A stretch of 64,000 nt of DNA from Salinimonas marina (GCF_015644725.1 NZ_CP064795.1:2478501-2542500); one strand, 5' to 3'; positions 17,638 to 28,121 are shown, counted from the stretch's first letter. Made by a program: numbers and translations. Notes: generated by a model not told the origin, from the sequence alone.

Positions 17638-18795
17638 ATGAAATGGATAAAACTAGTAGCACCGCTGGCGGTTATCGCTCTGGGCGGTTTGGGTGCCTGG
17701 GCCGTCATCGCCACAGCTTCAGATGAAACCATCACTGAAAAGCTGGATACCCGGCCGGTGGTTACGGTTGATACCATGTCATCGCAAAACTACACGGTAC
17801 AAATCACCTCTTACGGTGAAGTGACGCCGCTGGAGTCCACCCGCCTGGCCGCACAGGTCACCGGTGAAGTGATCAGCTGGAACCCAGCCTTTGTGGCCGG
17901 CGGGTTGGTCAAACGCGGTGATACCCTGTTCTCGATAGAAAAAGACACCTATGAAGCCGCGTTGTTGCAGGCTGAAGCCGCCCTCGCCTCTGCCAAGGCC
18001 CAGTTAATTCAGGAACAGGCTCAAAGCAGAGTTGCTGAGCAGCAAGCCAAAAATTTACCCTCGAGCCGCGTTTCCGACCTGTACTTACGAAAACCTCAGT
18101 TGCTCAGCGCCCAGGCGGCGTTGAAGTCGGCCCAGGCGCAATTAAAGATTGCTCAGCGTGATTTAGAAAACTGTGTTATTAACGCCCCTTATGATGCATT
18201 AGTCGTATCACGGATAATTGGTGTGGGTGACTATGTCACCGCTGGCACACTGACGGCCACCCTCAATAATGTCGAAACCGCTGAAGTGACCTTTCCGATA
18301 GCTGGGTTTGACCGGGCGTTTTTACCGGCGCAGCTCTCTGACCATCCGGCGGTGGTATCCATTGATGACGGCCAGCAGCAGGAATTTACTGCCACCATTA
18401 ATCGCGACGCCGGAATTATTGATACTGCTACCCGCATGACCCATTTGATTCTGCGAATTGACGATCCCTACGGGCTGCGTACCAACTCGCCTAAAGTAAA
18501 ATTTGGTACCTATGTGAATGTCGCGTTCAGTGGTAAAACGCTGGATGATGTATACCGGGTACCGCAGGAACTGATCACCAATAATCAGATGTGGCTGCTG
18601 GATAGCGACGGCAAACTCTATTCTGAGCAAGTCAATGTATTACGCCAGGAAGGCGGTGACTTTTTGATTTCAGGCAGCTACAACGGGGCGGAAATTGTTA
18701 TGACCCCGCCTGAATACCCGCAAAATGGTATGGCTGTGAAAGTGCTGAAAAAAACCAATCACGATGATTTAGTCGCCCAGCGCCCCGCCCGGTAA
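17638..18795 (+). CDS. RND efflux periplasmic adaptor (membrane fusion protein)
   Basis: 385 residues from the ATG at 17638; the longer frame from a TTG adds 15 unlikely residues. The N-terminal hydrophobic segment WIKLVAPLAVIALGGLGAWAV acts as anchor or signal. It then shows a lipoyl/barrel-sandwich half (TRLAAQVTGEVISWNPAFVAGGLVKRGDTLF), an alpha-hairpin (YEAALLQAEAALASAKAQL onward) and a second lipoyl half (NAPYDALVVSRIIGVGDYV). A beta-barrel and membrane-proximal domain follow. It lies 12 nt before the RND permease gene and connects that pump to an outer-membrane channel. No TolC-like gene is adjacent. Confidence 0.92.
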   Translation: MKWIKLVAPLAVIALGGLGAWAVIATASDETITEKLDTRPVVTVDTMSSQNYTVQITSYGEVTPLESTRLAAQVTGEVISWNPAFVAGGLVKRGDTLFSIEKDTYEAALLQAEAALASAKAQLIQEQAQSRVAEQQAKNLPSSRVSDLYLRKPQLLSAQAALKSAQAQLKIAQRDLENCVINAPYDALVVSRIIGVGDYVTAGTLTATLNNVETAEVTFPIAGFDRAFLPAQLSDHPAVVSIDDGQQQEFTATINRDAGIIDTATRMTHLILRIDDPYGLRTNSPKVKFGTYVNVAFSGKTLDDVYRVPQELITNNQMWLLDSDGKLYSEQVNVLRQEGGDFLISGSYNGAEIVMTPPEYPQNGMAVKVLKKTNHDDLVAQRPAR

Positions 18796-18807
18796 CAGGA
18801 CACCATT

Positions 18808-21800
18808 ATGAAAACTGATTACGAGACCCATCGTGGGTTAATTGCGTGGTTTGCCCGCAACTCTGTGGCGGCCAACCTGTTGATGGGCTTTATTCTGGTG
18901 GTAGGTTTAGCCAGTTTCAGCACTATTCAGCGTCAGATGTTTCCCAATATCGAATTTAACTACATCAGTATTGCTGCTCAATATCCCGGCGCTTCGCCGC
19001 AGGAAATTGAAGAAAGCATCATGATCAAGATTGAAGAAGCCATCAAGGATGTTACCGAGATTGAACAAGTGGTATCGCGGGCATTTCGAAATAATGGCCG
19101 GGTGACCCTGGAGATAGATAAAAAGGCCGAACTGGCCGAGGTGCTCGATAAGGTCAAGCTCAGGGTGGACTCTATTGCAACCTTCCCCGCTGGTATGGAG
19201 CCGGTGACGATTTATCAGGAAGAGTTCCAGCAACAGGTCATTGAGTTGCCGCTGGTAGGTGATGTGCCTTTAGAGCAATTGAAGCCGCTGGCCCGGGAAA
19301 TTGAAGATGAACTGCTGCAGCTTGAGAATGTTTCCCTGGTAGAGGTGTCCTACCCCAATGATGAAATTGCAGTTGAAATCAAACCCGATATGCTGCGCAA
19401 GTACAACCTGACCATCAACGAGGTTACCAGTGCGATCCGCGCGTACTCAGCCAATATTTCTGCCGGCCAGCTGCGAACCAATGCCGGCCTGGTGTCGGTA
19501 CGGGTTGAAAACCAGTATTACAGTGGTGCTGACTTTGGGCAGATCCCGGTAAAAATGGGCGATTCGGGCGCCCGGGTATTGTTATCCGATGTGGCCACCA
19601 TCCGGGATGGGTTTACCGAAGGTGAGTGGTATTTTAATTACTCAGGCAAAAACTCTATTTATATTGCGGTGAAAGCCACCCGTACTCAGGACACTGTCCC
19701 GGTCGCAGAAACGGTTAAAAATTATATCGAAGCGCGCAATAAAACCCTGCCGGCGGGAATTTCTCTGGAAATTCTGGTCGATATGACCTACTACCTGAAT
19801 GCCCGGCTGAATATGATGCTGTCGAATCTGGCCCAGGGGGCGTTACTGGTGGCGCTGTTACTGACATTATTTTTGCGCTTCAGGCTGGCTTTCTGGGTAA
19901 TGCTGGGTCTGCCCATCTGCTTTTTAGGCGCGATTATGATGATGCCCTTATTTGGCGTTACCATTAATATCCTCTCGCTATTCGCCTTTATTATGGTGCT
20001 GGGGATTGTGGTGGACGATGCCATTGTCATCGGCGAAAGCGCCTACACCGAAGTTGAACAAAAAGGTGGCGGTATCGACAATGTGGTGCGCGGTGCCAAA
20101 CGTGTTGCTACGCCTGCTACCTTTGGGGTATTAACCACCATCGCAGTATTTGCGCCTTCCACGCTCAGTAGCGGACCAGAAGGCGCATTTTTCTACAACA
20201 TTTCCGTGGTGGTGATTCTGTGTCTGGTGTTCAGCCTGATTGAGTCAAAGCTGATCCTGCCTGCCCATATTGCCCATACCAAATTCCCACCGGTTAAAGA
20301 GAACACCTGGCGAGCCCGCTTTAATAAAAATTTCAACGGCTTTATCAGGGGGCCGTATCGGCGCACTGTCGAACGTGCGGTTAACTGGCGCTATACCGTG
20401 TTTGCCCTGTTTTTTGCGGTGCTTTGCATCAGTGTAGGGCTGATTGTAGCCAATTATGTACGCACGGTGCCCAATCCAAAAGTACCCCACGACTTTCCTG
20501 GCATTCAAATAGAAATGAACGAAAACGTGGCAGATACCGCGGTTATCGACGCCTTAAAAGAGATTGAAGCGGTTATCTGGCAGGTAGATAAAAGCATTGC
20601 CGAAGAAACAGGCCAGGGAATTGTACGTGACGTGCTGGCGTTTAATCGTAATCGCACCGAAGGCCGGGTAGTGGTGCCATTGGTGGACGAAAAGTTACGT
20701 CCCTTCAATACCTTTGAACTGGCCCGCCGCTGGCGTGAAAAGCTGCCCGAAATTGCCGGTATGAAGTCGTTGCAGATTTATGATGATGTGAACGGCGGCG
20801 GCGGTGATGGGGAGTTTGGCTTCTTATTGTTCGGCGCGGATATTGATAAGCTTAATGCGGCAGGCCGCAAGTTTATTGAGATGTTACAGCAGGAGCCCGG
20901 GTTATTTGATGTCAGCTCTACCATTGATCCGGCCAGTAAAGAAGTGCAGCTGACCTTACGCCCGGTAGCCTATGACCTGGGGCTGAGTCTGGCGGATATC
21001 GCCAGTCAGGTAGGTGCAGGATTTTATGGTGGCGAAGCCCAGCGGGTTATCCGTAACGGTGAAGAAGTTAAGGTAATGGTGCGTTACCCCAAACTGACGC
21101 GCGAAAGTTTTGCGGATCTCAAATACTCGGTCATTACTACCGCCAGCGGGCAGGAAGTGATGCTGGGCGATGTTGCCCTGCTAAGTGAAAAGCCCGGCAT
21201 CAGCTATATTCGCCGCGAAGGGGGTTATCGCAGTGTCTATGTGTGGGGCTCTATTGATGAGGAAACGGTGGAGCCAAATGAAGTCATTGAGAATGTGAAC
21301 GAGAATCTCATTCCTGAGCTTCAAAAAGCCTACCCATCGGTGCTTAGTGAACTGGGTGGTGCTATTGAAGAACAGCAGGCGCAGCAAAGCGAGCAACAGC
21401 TGTTCTTTATCGCCGCGATGATCATGGTGTATGTGTTGCTGGCAGTGCCACTCAAAAGCTACGGTCAGCCACTGATCATTATGTCCGTCATTCCGTTTAG
21501 TATGACCGGGGCTATTTGGGGCCATTTTCTACTGGGGCTGGATTTATCCATGATGTCATTTTTCGGCATCATTGCCGCCTCGGGCGTGGTAATAAACGAC
21601 TCACTGGTGATGACCGATTATGTTAATCAGCGACGGGCACAAGGCTACAGCATTAAAGAAGCGGTAGTGGAAGCCGGCATGGCGCGTTTCAGAGCCATTA
21701 CCCTGACCTCAATCACTACCTTTGCCGGGGTCTTGCCGATTTTGTTTGAAACCAGCTTACAGGCGGCCTTTGTGGTACCGATGGCGGCTGCGCTTGGCTT

Positions 21801-21966
21801 TGCAGTCTTGTATGCCACCCTGGTGACCCTGATTCTGGTGCCCTGTCTGTATATGGTATTGCAGGATATCAGTCATGGTTTTGGCCTTCTGAGTCGACGC
21901 ATCAAACGCTTGTTTCGTCGATCATCCGGGCATTCCGACCCTGAGCCGGTTCAATCTGAAACCTAA
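18808..21966 (+). CDS. RND family efflux permease
   Basis: 1052 residues, full length for an AcrB/HAE1-like proton-driven pump. It has the expected 12-segment plan: TM1 (SVAANLLMGFILVVGLASF), a first periplasmic domain, TM2-6 with the VDDAIVIGES proton-relay Asp pair in TM4, TM7, a second periplasmic domain and TM8-12 (ASGVVINDSLVMTDY). The PQEIEESI porter motif is near residue 70. It belongs to the divergent group paired with short adaptors, often found in Alteromonas and Vibrio and of unknown substrate. Co-transcribed with the adaptor. Charged tail after TM12 (LSRRIKRLFRRSS). Confidence 0.93.
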   Translation: MKTDYETHRGLIAWFARNSVAANLLMGFILVVGLASFSTIQRQMFPNIEFNYISIAAQYPGASPQEIEESIMIKIEEAIKDVTEIEQVVSRAFRNNGRVTLEIDKKAELAEVLDKVKLRVDSIATFPAGMEPVTIYQEEFQQQVIELPLVGDVPLEQLKPLAREIEDELLQLENVSLVEVSYPNDEIAVEIKPDMLRKYNLTINEVTSAIRAYSANISAGQLRTNAGLVSVRVENQYYSGADFGQIPVKMGDSGARVLLSDVATIRDGFTEGEWYFNYSGKNSIYIAVKATRTQDTVPVAETVKNYIEARNKTLPAGISLEILVDMTYYLNARLNMMLSNLAQGALLVALLLTLFLRFRLAFWVMLGLPICFLGAIMMMPLFGVTINILSLFAFIMVLGIVVDDAIVIGESAYTEVEQKGGGIDNVVRGAKRVATPATFGVLTTIAVFAPSTLSSGPEGAFFYNISVVVILCLVFSLIESKLILPAHIAHTKFPPVKENTWRARFNKNFNGFIRGPYRRTVERAVNWRYTVFALFFAVLCISVGLIVANYVRTVPNPKVPHDFPGIQIEMNENVADTAVIDALKEIEAVIWQVDKSIAEETGQGIVRDVLAFNRNRTEGRVVVPLVDEKLRPFNTFELARRWREKLPEIAGMKSLQIYDDVNGGGGDGEFGFLLFGADIDKLNAAGRKFIEMLQQEPGLFDVSSTIDPASKEVQLTLRPVAYDLGLSLADIASQVGAGFYGGEAQRVIRNGEEVKVMVRYPKLTRESFADLKYSVITTASGQEVMLGDVALLSEKPGISYIRREGGYRSVYVWGSIDEETVEPNEVIENVNENLIPELQKAYPSVLSELGGAIEEQQAQQSEQQLFFIAAMIMVYVLLAVPLKSYGQPLIIMSVIPFSMTGAIWGHFLLGLDLSMMSFFGIIAASGVVINDSLVMTDYVNQRRAQGYSIKEAVVEAGMARFRAITLTSITTFAGVLPILFETSLQAAFVVPMAAALGFAVLYATLVTLILVPCLYMVLQDISHGFGLLSRRIKRLFRRSSGHSDPEPVQSET

Positions 21967-22103
21967 CACCAGTGCCAACGTATCAGCGGATAGCGTATAC
22001 CAATAACCAAACAGCCGGCCTGGGTGCCGGCTTTGCGGTTACACGCCAGGCTTACCTGCGCCGGTCGGCGCAATTGTCACCTCCCCCACCACAGGCCAGT
22101 TAG

Positions 22104-22528
22104 CTAATGACTGCGTTTAATCAGATAGTAACAGGTACCTAATGCCACTATGATGCCGCCCAGCCCCACAATGGCCAGCGGATCGTATTTCTCCAGATCT
22201 AACAATATCACCTTGCGAGCAACGGCAATAACCGCCACCAACAACACTATTTCTGCATGAATTACATTCTTTTTGAAATACATCTCGACCGTTTCCATAA
22301 GTTCGAAACCAATCAAAATTAAAAAGATGAAGCCAAAGATATTAAGCAGTTCGCTGATATCCAGAAAGAGCACATCGTCGGGGGGTCAAAAATATCCATA
22401 AACAGAATGATGCCCAGCTCGACAATAGAGGCGGCCACGATGATCATCATAAATGCCAGCACACACAGTGACATCCATCGTTTAGCCGCATGGATAAAGG
22501 TTATTGCTCGCCGAATACTTATTTTCAT
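22104..22528 (-). pseudogene. psiE: PsiE-family membrane protein, split by a one-base deletion (likely sequence error)
   Basis: 141 codons once the frame is repaired, matching the length of E. coli PsiE (136). The start ATG at 22528 (MKISIRRAITF) follows GGAG. The first part reads through membrane segment LCVLAFMMIIVAASIVELGIILFMDIF and DPP, then shifts. The second part resumes with VLFLDISELLNIFGFIFLILIGFELMETV and two further membrane segments. The break is at the G run 22380-22385 (C run in the gene), where seven bases instead of six would restore DPPDDVLF. PsiE is a four-helix membrane protein first described as phosphate-starvation inducible; its function is unknown. Confidence 0.85.
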
Positions 22529-22679
22529 AGGAAGGGCTCCGGGTGGCACACCCTGACAAGCAACAGGCCGCCCTACTCCATACTCAGAACAGGTACCTTG
22601 CCACCATGCTGATAACCGCACTTACTTTATACTAGTGACCAAAAAAGCTACCAGCCAGTTTTTTGTGGGAGGGGAAGCT

Positions 22680-24581
22680 TCAGCCATTCTGGCATTTAGC
22701 CCGACACACCAGCGAGGCGCTGCGGGTTTGATTGCGACCGCGGGACTTCGCCTTTTTGAGCTGTTGTTCACATAGCTCCATGATGTCATCCATACTGGTT
22801 TTGCAGTCTGCCTCGACCACCGCGGCGCAAAAGCGTATGGGCCCGACATTAGCAAGACTAAGTGGCCCGGCGGCTTTGGACTGATGCTGAGCTAGCGCCT
22901 GCTTCAGTTTATCGACAAATCCGATGGCATCGTCTAACAGGCTGTTCGATAAATTAAATACAAACTGTTCGCCGGCATAGCGGCCAATAATATTGTTAGT
23001 ACCCACTTCATATTTGAAAAAGCGCGCCAGCTCAATCAATACTTTATCTGCTTTACACGGCCCCAGTTGCCGGTTTATATCCTTAAAGTGGTCGATATCC
23101 AGTAATACCACACAGCCAGGTTCGGCTCTTCGGGTCAGTTTTCGCTGAATTTTGCTCAGGGCAAACCAGCGTGCATCCAGCCCCGTCAGGCCATCGTAAA
23201 CCACATTTTGCTCAATCCTGCGTTTCAGATACACCACTCTGAGCAACATCAGCAATAAAATTACGGCAGTCAGCACCGCCGCCATTGCCAGATACTTCAT
23301 ATTACGCGACTGAGATTTATTCAGCTGCGCCTGTAGTTGTAAAAAGGATAATTGCTGACGGCTGATCTCATTGGTAAAAGCCGATAATTGTTCCAGCAAA
23401 CGAAACTGTTTTTTTTGTTCGTGCTCTAAGCTATGAATTTGCCGGTAGAGCGCATTGGCCTGTTGATAGTTCTGCTCAAGGCCCAGTAAGGTTGCTTCCA
23501 GCTCAAGCTGACGCACATGTTCATAGGCCGGTGAGGTAACGGTTGTGGTTTCGCCGTACGCATTGAGCATCTGTTGCCAGAATTCCCGGGCCAGGCTTAC
23601 CTGCTTACGCCCCAGGGCTGCCTCCAGACGAAGCTGGGCGTAGCGGTAACGCCATGGTCCAAACTCAAGTTGATTGTGGCGGGCCAAAAACTTCGCTTCT
23701 TTGGCAAACTCTTCGGCTAACCGATAATCACCTTTGTGCAAATAGACCCGACTGGCTGCCAACGCCGCTTCGACTCTCTCCTTACTTAATCCAAAACCAG
23801 CAATATGCTGATTAAACTCACTAAGCAGCGGCCATACCGTGCGATAAGCGCCATTATGGGTATAGGCCCGGATTTCACATTTCATGCCCTGCGCCATCTG
23901 GTGCGCATCGTGGGTTAAGAACTGCTTATAAAACTGACAAAACTCCAGCGACATGCCGGCGTCGCCCAGATAGAAAAATGCGTCTGCCATATCCAGGTAG
24001 GCACGCGATAAGGGGTAATCGAACACCCCGGCTGAGGGCTGGATGGCACTGGCTGAACCCACAATGCGCTGAATATTCATGATGGCGGTCATATAGTCAC
24101 CATGGACCATCGCCCGTTCAACCAGCAACCGAATCCCCCAGCGTTCCAGGCGGGGCCAGTTGTTCTGTTTCGCCACCTCCAGTAACTGTTGCAGCTGCAA
24201 GTTGCGCTTGGGATAGGTGGTGGGCGTGTGCTGAGCCCATTGCAGTAACCGCGCTTCTAACTGTACCCGGGGATAAGGAGTAAGAGCCTCAAGCAGCTCA
24301 TCGGTTACAGGTTCTGCCTCAGCAATTTTTGATGCAAATTGTAGAGAAAGCCGGTAATAGTCCGCCACAGGGGTTTGGCTGGTCAGTATTTCAGGCAATT
24401 CTTGCAACCCACCGGAAGCGGCGTGCTGCGTCGACATAGCCACTTGTCTGGCTTTATCGTACTGCGATATGGTTGTAGCCTGCCCGGCTATGCATACCAA
24501 TAGCAGTAGGAAGCATAGTATAATTTTCAAGGATACACCCAACGGCAGGAGTAATACGCTGAAGTTTCTCTGCCCTTGCAA
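22680..24581 (-). CDS. Membrane GGDEF-domain protein with periplasmic TPR-like region
   Basis: 633 residues. The N-terminal signal/anchor is IILCFLLLLVCIAGQA. A long periplasmic region follows, rich in helical repeats like tetratricopeptides (residues about 40-410), with a coiled coil before membrane segment YLAMAAVLTAVILLLMLLRVVYL. The cytoplasmic part is a GGDEF domain (about residues 460-615) with YDGLTGLDARWF and VVLLDIDHFKDINRQLG. The signature itself reads A-G-E-Q-F (about residue 535) in place of G-G-D/E-E-F, so diguanylate cyclase activity is uncertain. No I-site RxxD was found just upstream. Likely a sensor that either makes c-di-GMP weakly or binds GTP or c-di-GMP. Confidence 0.85.
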   Translation of the reverse strand: MQGQRNFSVLLLPLGVSLKIILCFLLLLVCIAGQATTISQYDKARQVAMSTQHAASGGLQELPEILTSQTPVADYYRLSLQFASKIAEAEPVTDELLEALTPYPRVQLEARLLQWAQHTPTTYPKRNLQLQQLLEVAKQNNWPRLERWGIRLLVERAMVHGDYMTAIMNIQRIVGSASAIQPSAGVFDYPLSRAYLDMADAFFYLGDAGMSLEFCQFYKQFLTHDAHQMAQGMKCEIRAYTHNGAYRTVWPLLSEFNQHIAGFGLSKERVEAALAASRVYLHKGDYRLAEEFAKEAKFLARHNQLEFGPWRYRYAQLRLEAALGRKQVSLAREFWQQMLNAYGETTTVTSPAYEHVRQLELEATLLGLEQNYQQANALYRQIHSLEHEQKKQFRLLEQLSAFTNEISRQQLSFLQLQAQLNKSQSRNMKYLAMAAVLTAVILLLMLLRVVYLKRRIEQNVVYDGLTGLDARWFALSKIQRKLTRRAEPGCVVLLDIDHFKDINRQLGPCKADKVLIELARFFKYEVGTNNIIGRYAGEQFVFNLSNSLLDDAIGFVDKLKQALAQHQSKAAGPLSLANVGPIRFCAAVVEADCKTSMDDIMELCEQQLKKAKSRGRNQTRSASLVCRAKCQNG

Positions 24582-24789
24582 CTTCAGTACGGCGAAGACC
24601 TACTATACCGTTGTGGTCGGCGCCTTAAAAGTACAGATTTGTTAAATCTAAACTATTAATTTAACGTAACCTATTCATTATCAAAAAGCATTTACAAAGG
24701 TAAAACAGCATCAGCTAAGGGCCTTCAGGGTCCGTTGGCCGGTTTTTAGCCTGTGTTAAAGTCAATTATTTAGCAATAAGGAATTTTTT

Positions 24790-25272
24790 GTGTCTGCATT
24801 TTCTATACGCGCCGCCCGGCTCACTGACAGTGAGCAAATTCTTAAGTTTATTACCGAACTGGCTACCTTCGAAAAGGCCGCTGATGAAGTAGAAGCTTCG
24901 GTGACAGATATCGAGCGCACCCTGTTCGGAGATACCGCCACTTCCCATTGTATTTTGTGTGAGAAAGACGATAAGCCCGTGGGGTTTGCTGTGTACTTTT
25001 ACAATTACTCGACCTGGCAAGGCAGAAATGGCTTGTACCTGGAAGATTTGTATATTACCCCCGATTTTCGCGGTCAGGGCGCCGGCACTGAAGTTCTGAA
25101 ATATCTGGCCCGGCATGCCATCGACAACAATTGTGGCCGTTTTGAGTGGAGTGTGCTGGACTGGAATCAGCCTGCCATTGATTTTTACGAGTCGTTGGGC
25201 GCCGTAGCAAAATCAGAATGGCTGGGATACCGCCTCTCAGGCGATGCCCTCACCCACTTCGCGAACCGCTAA
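24790..25272 (+). CDS. GNAT family N-acetyltransferase
   Basis: 160 residues starting at a GTG with AAGGA 7 nt upstream. It is a single GNAT domain: acetyl-CoA loop ITPDFRGQGAGTEVLKYL and C-terminal WSVLDWNQPAIDFYESLGAV. The LYLEDLYITPDFRGQG segment and overall length resemble the diamine/thialysine acetyltransferase group, so a small polyamine or amino acid side chain is a reasonable substrate guess, not shown by the sequence. Monocistronic. Confidence 0.85.
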   Translation: MSAFSIRAARLTDSEQILKFITELATFEKAADEVEASVTDIERTLFGDTATSHCILCEKDDKPVGFAVYFYNYSTWQGRNGLYLEDLYITPDFRGQGAGTEVLKYLARHAIDNNCGRFEWSVLDWNQPAIDFYESLGAVAKSEWLGYRLSGDALTHFANR

Positions 25273-25468
25273 AAACAAACACTCAACCTGCTCATCGCGC
25301 ATAGACAATGCGCGTATGATACCTGGCACTGGTAGTATTTGAGCCTTATTTCAGTATCTTAGCGCGTTAATCAATTGAGCCGCCGGGGTGACACTGCTAC
25401 ATTGTGGTTACATTGTGACCCAGTGCTCGCAAAAATGTCTGCTGGCCTTTACTACCTCGGAGATACCT

Positions 25469-27628
25469 ATGCAAAAAACATTAATTGCCACCGCGATAAC
25501 CACCGCGCTGGTCCTGGCCGGCTGTTCCGGCAATCAGGCAACATCTGAATCTTTATCTAAGGCTGCACCTGAGCCTTCCACCGATACCGTTAAAGCCATG
25601 CCGGATAAATCTTCGAACCCGTTACTAACCGCAAGCCCGCTGCCTTATCAGACCCCGCAGTTTGATAAAATCAAAATAAGCGACTATGAACCAGCGTTTG
25701 CCCTGGGCATGGACGAGCACGCCAAAGAAATTCAAGAAATTGCCGACCAGTCAGCACCGGCTTCATTTGAGAATACTATTTTGGCGTTTGAAAAAAGCGG
25801 AAGTCGGCTAACTCGGGTCCAATCGGTATTTTTCAATCTTTCCAGCATCAAATCTAATGATGAGGTTCAGCGTATTGAAGCAGCGATGGCACCCAGGCTG
25901 GCCGGCCACTTTGACAACATATTGCTGGATGAACAATTATTTGAGCGAGTGAAAAAGGTTTATGACAACCGTGAGTCACTCAGTACCATTGACCAGCGAC
26001 TGACCGAATTTTATTTCAAAAAATTTGTTCGTGCCGGTGCCAATTTGTCAGACGCTGACAAAGCCACAATGCGAGAACTGAATAAAGAAATCACTAATCT
26101 GCAAACAAAGTTTTCCCAAAATATTTTGGCTTCGTTTAAAAACGATACCATTGTTGTAACTGACGAAGCTCGTCTTGCAGGCTTGTCCGACAGCGAAAAA
26201 GCTAACCTTAAGTCCGCGGCAGAAAAAGCCGGGGAAGATGGTTATCTGATTAGTCTGGTGAATACCACCCGTCAGCCAATCTTGTCCAGCCTGGAAAACC
26301 GGGGACTGCGCGAGCAAATCTGGCGCCAGTCGGCAACCCGGGCAATGGATGTGAATGCGCCCATTATCTTGAAACTCACTAACCTACGGGCTCGCAAAGC
26401 AAAGCTATTAGGATTTGAAAACTGGGCGTCGTATCAAATTGATGATCAAATGGCCCAGACCCCGGCCAATGTTTTTGAAATCCTGGATGATTTAGCGCCT
26501 AAGGCCGTCGCGAAGGCTAAGCGTGAAGCCGCCGATATCGAACAGGTTATGCATGACGATGGCGTCAGTGGTGCGGTTAAGCCCTGGGACTGGGCGTATT
26601 ATGCCGAAAAAGTCCGTAAGCAAAAATACGACCTGAATGATGCGCAGGTAAAGCCATACTTTGAACTCAATAATGTGCTGGAAAAAGGCTTATTTTTTGC
26701 CATGAAAAAACTCTATGGCATTACGTTCAAAGAGCGTACCGACCTGCCGTTATACGTGGAGGATGCCCGGGCATTTGAGGTATTTAATCAGGATGGCTCT
26801 GCCATTGGGCTGTTCTTCTTCGACCCCTATGCTCGTGAAGGCAAAGCGGGCGGCGCGTGGATGAGCGAGTTTGTCACCCAAAGCCATATGAATAACACCA
26901 AACCCGTGGTGTTTAACGAGCAAAATATAGTGAAACCCGCCGACGGTGAACCTACTTTGTTGTCCTTTGATGAAGTGACCACCTTATTCCATGAGTTTGG
27001 TCACGCCGCCCATGGCTTGTTTTCAGATGTAAAATACCCGAGCCTGGCAGGCACCGCCACGGCCCGGGATTTTGTAGAGTTTCCCTCACAGTTTCATGAA
27101 GACTGGGCGATTGAGCCTGAAGTACTGGCCAATTACGCCAAACATTATAAAACTGGAGAGCCTATCCCCGAGGCCTTGCTTAACAAGCTGCTTAAAGCGG
27201 TTAAATTTAATCAGGGTTACGACACCACTGAATATTTGGCTGCGGCTCTGATTGATATGGAATGGCACATGTTAAAGGCCGACCAGCAGGTCTCAGATGT
27301 CGGCCGTTTTGAGCAGCAGGCGTTGGCAAAGCATGGTATTGACTACGATCCAGTTGCACCACGCTACAAGTCGAACTATTTCAGCCACACCTTTGCCGGT
27401 GGTTATTCTGCCGGGTATTACGCCTACCTTTGGACCGAAGTACTGGCAGCCGATGCTTTTGCCCATATGCAAAGTGAAGGCGGCTTGTCGCGGGACAATG
27501 GTGATGAGTTCAGAAAAGAGATTTTGTCTAAAGGCAACAGCGAAGATTTAATGCAAAATTATATCGACTTTCGCGGTCAGAAACCGCAGGTCGATGCGCT
27601 GATGAAGCGCCGTGGCTTAGATAACTGA
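25469..27628 (+). CDS. M3 family oligopeptidase, lipoprotein (Dcp-like)
   Basis: 719 residues from the ATG at 25469 (GGAGA upstream). A lipoprotein signal (TTALVLAGC) places it on the outer face of the inner membrane or in the outer membrane. The M3 thimet-type zinc motif is LFHEFGHAAHGLF, with the third ligand Glu in the downstream DFVEFPSQFHEDW segment, and the substrate-side HTFAGGYSAGYYAYLW motif is complete. It resembles peptidyl-dipeptidase Dcp, which removes C-terminal dipeptides, but the lipid anchor is common in Alteromonas and Xanthomonas homologues. It probably degrades peptides in the periplasm. Confidence 0.92.
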   Translation: MQKTLIATAITTALVLAGCSGNQATSESLSKAAPEPSTDTVKAMPDKSSNPLLTASPLPYQTPQFDKIKISDYEPAFALGMDEHAKEIQEIADQSAPASFENTILAFEKSGSRLTRVQSVFFNLSSIKSNDEVQRIEAAMAPRLAGHFDNILLDEQLFERVKKVYDNRESLSTIDQRLTEFYFKKFVRAGANLSDADKATMRELNKEITNLQTKFSQNILASFKNDTIVVTDEARLAGLSDSEKANLKSAAEKAGEDGYLISLVNTTRQPILSSLENRGLREQIWRQSATRAMDVNAPIILKLTNLRARKAKLLGFENWASYQIDDQMAQTPANVFEILDDLAPKAVAKAKREAADIEQVMHDDGVSGAVKPWDWAYYAEKVRKQKYDLNDAQVKPYFELNNVLEKGLFFAMKKLYGITFKERTDLPLYVEDARAFEVFNQDGSAIGLFFFDPYAREGKAGGAWMSEFVTQSHMNNTKPVVFNEQNIVKPADGEPTLLSFDEVTTLFHEFGHAAHGLFSDVKYPSLAGTATARDFVEFPSQFHEDWAIEPEVLANYAKHYKTGEPIPEALLNKLLKAVKFNQGYDTTEYLAAALIDMEWHMLKADQQVSDVGRFEQQALAKHGIDYDPVAPRYKSNYFSHTFAGGYSAGYYAYLWTEVLAADAFAHMQSEGGLSRDNGDEFRKEILSKGNSEDLMQNYIDFRGQKPQVDALMKRRGLDN

Positions 27629-27704
27629 GCCAGTGGCGCCCACACTCAGGCTAGAATAACGCCTGGGTGTGTGGCCCTATCTTCCTGCCTCATAGACTTA
27701 CAAT

Positions 27705-28121
27705 TTACCCCGCCAGGCGCGCTAGTTGTTCAATATAATCTTTCAGCCGGGTCAGTATCAGTCGGTGAATATTTTTGCTAAACACACTGTCATCCATCGC
27801 ACCTGTTACACAGCACTCACAACTTACCTGCTCGCCCTGCGGCATTAATGTTACGGTTATTCGTTCGCCGCCGTTTATGGCAATAGAAACTTTACGGTAG
27901 GGTATTATCTGGTCGACGTGACCTTGTATACTGGCATGCCAGTTCCCAGCCTCGCCCTTTAATAACAGTTTGAAGTTGCCGCCTTCCATAAAGTGCCCGG
28001 TGTAGGATAGGCACCGCCAGCCGCCAGGATTGGTAGCCCAGCGCTGAATAGCGGCTGGCTGTGTTAAAACCAGCCAGGTGGTTTCCAGCGAGGCATTTAT
28101 CCTGATATTGAGGACGATCAT
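27705..28121 (-). CDS. SRPBCC (START-like) domain protein
   Basis: 138 residues covering one SRPBCC fold: IRINASLETTWLVLTQPAAIQRW at the N-terminus and a closing helix SKNIHRLILTRLKDYIEQLARLA. This fold has a deep hydrophobic pocket that binds lipids, polyketides or co-factors, and AHSA1-like members are common. No catalytic residues can be assigned. Monocistronic and convergent with the M3 peptidase. Confidence 0.7.
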   Translation of the reverse strand: MIVLNIRINASLETTWLVLTQPAAIQRWATNPGGWRCLSYTGHFMEGGNFKLLLKGEAGNWHASIQGHVDQIIPYRKVSIAINGGERITVTLMPQGEQVSCECCVTGAMDDSVFSKNIHRLILTRLKDYIEQLARLAG

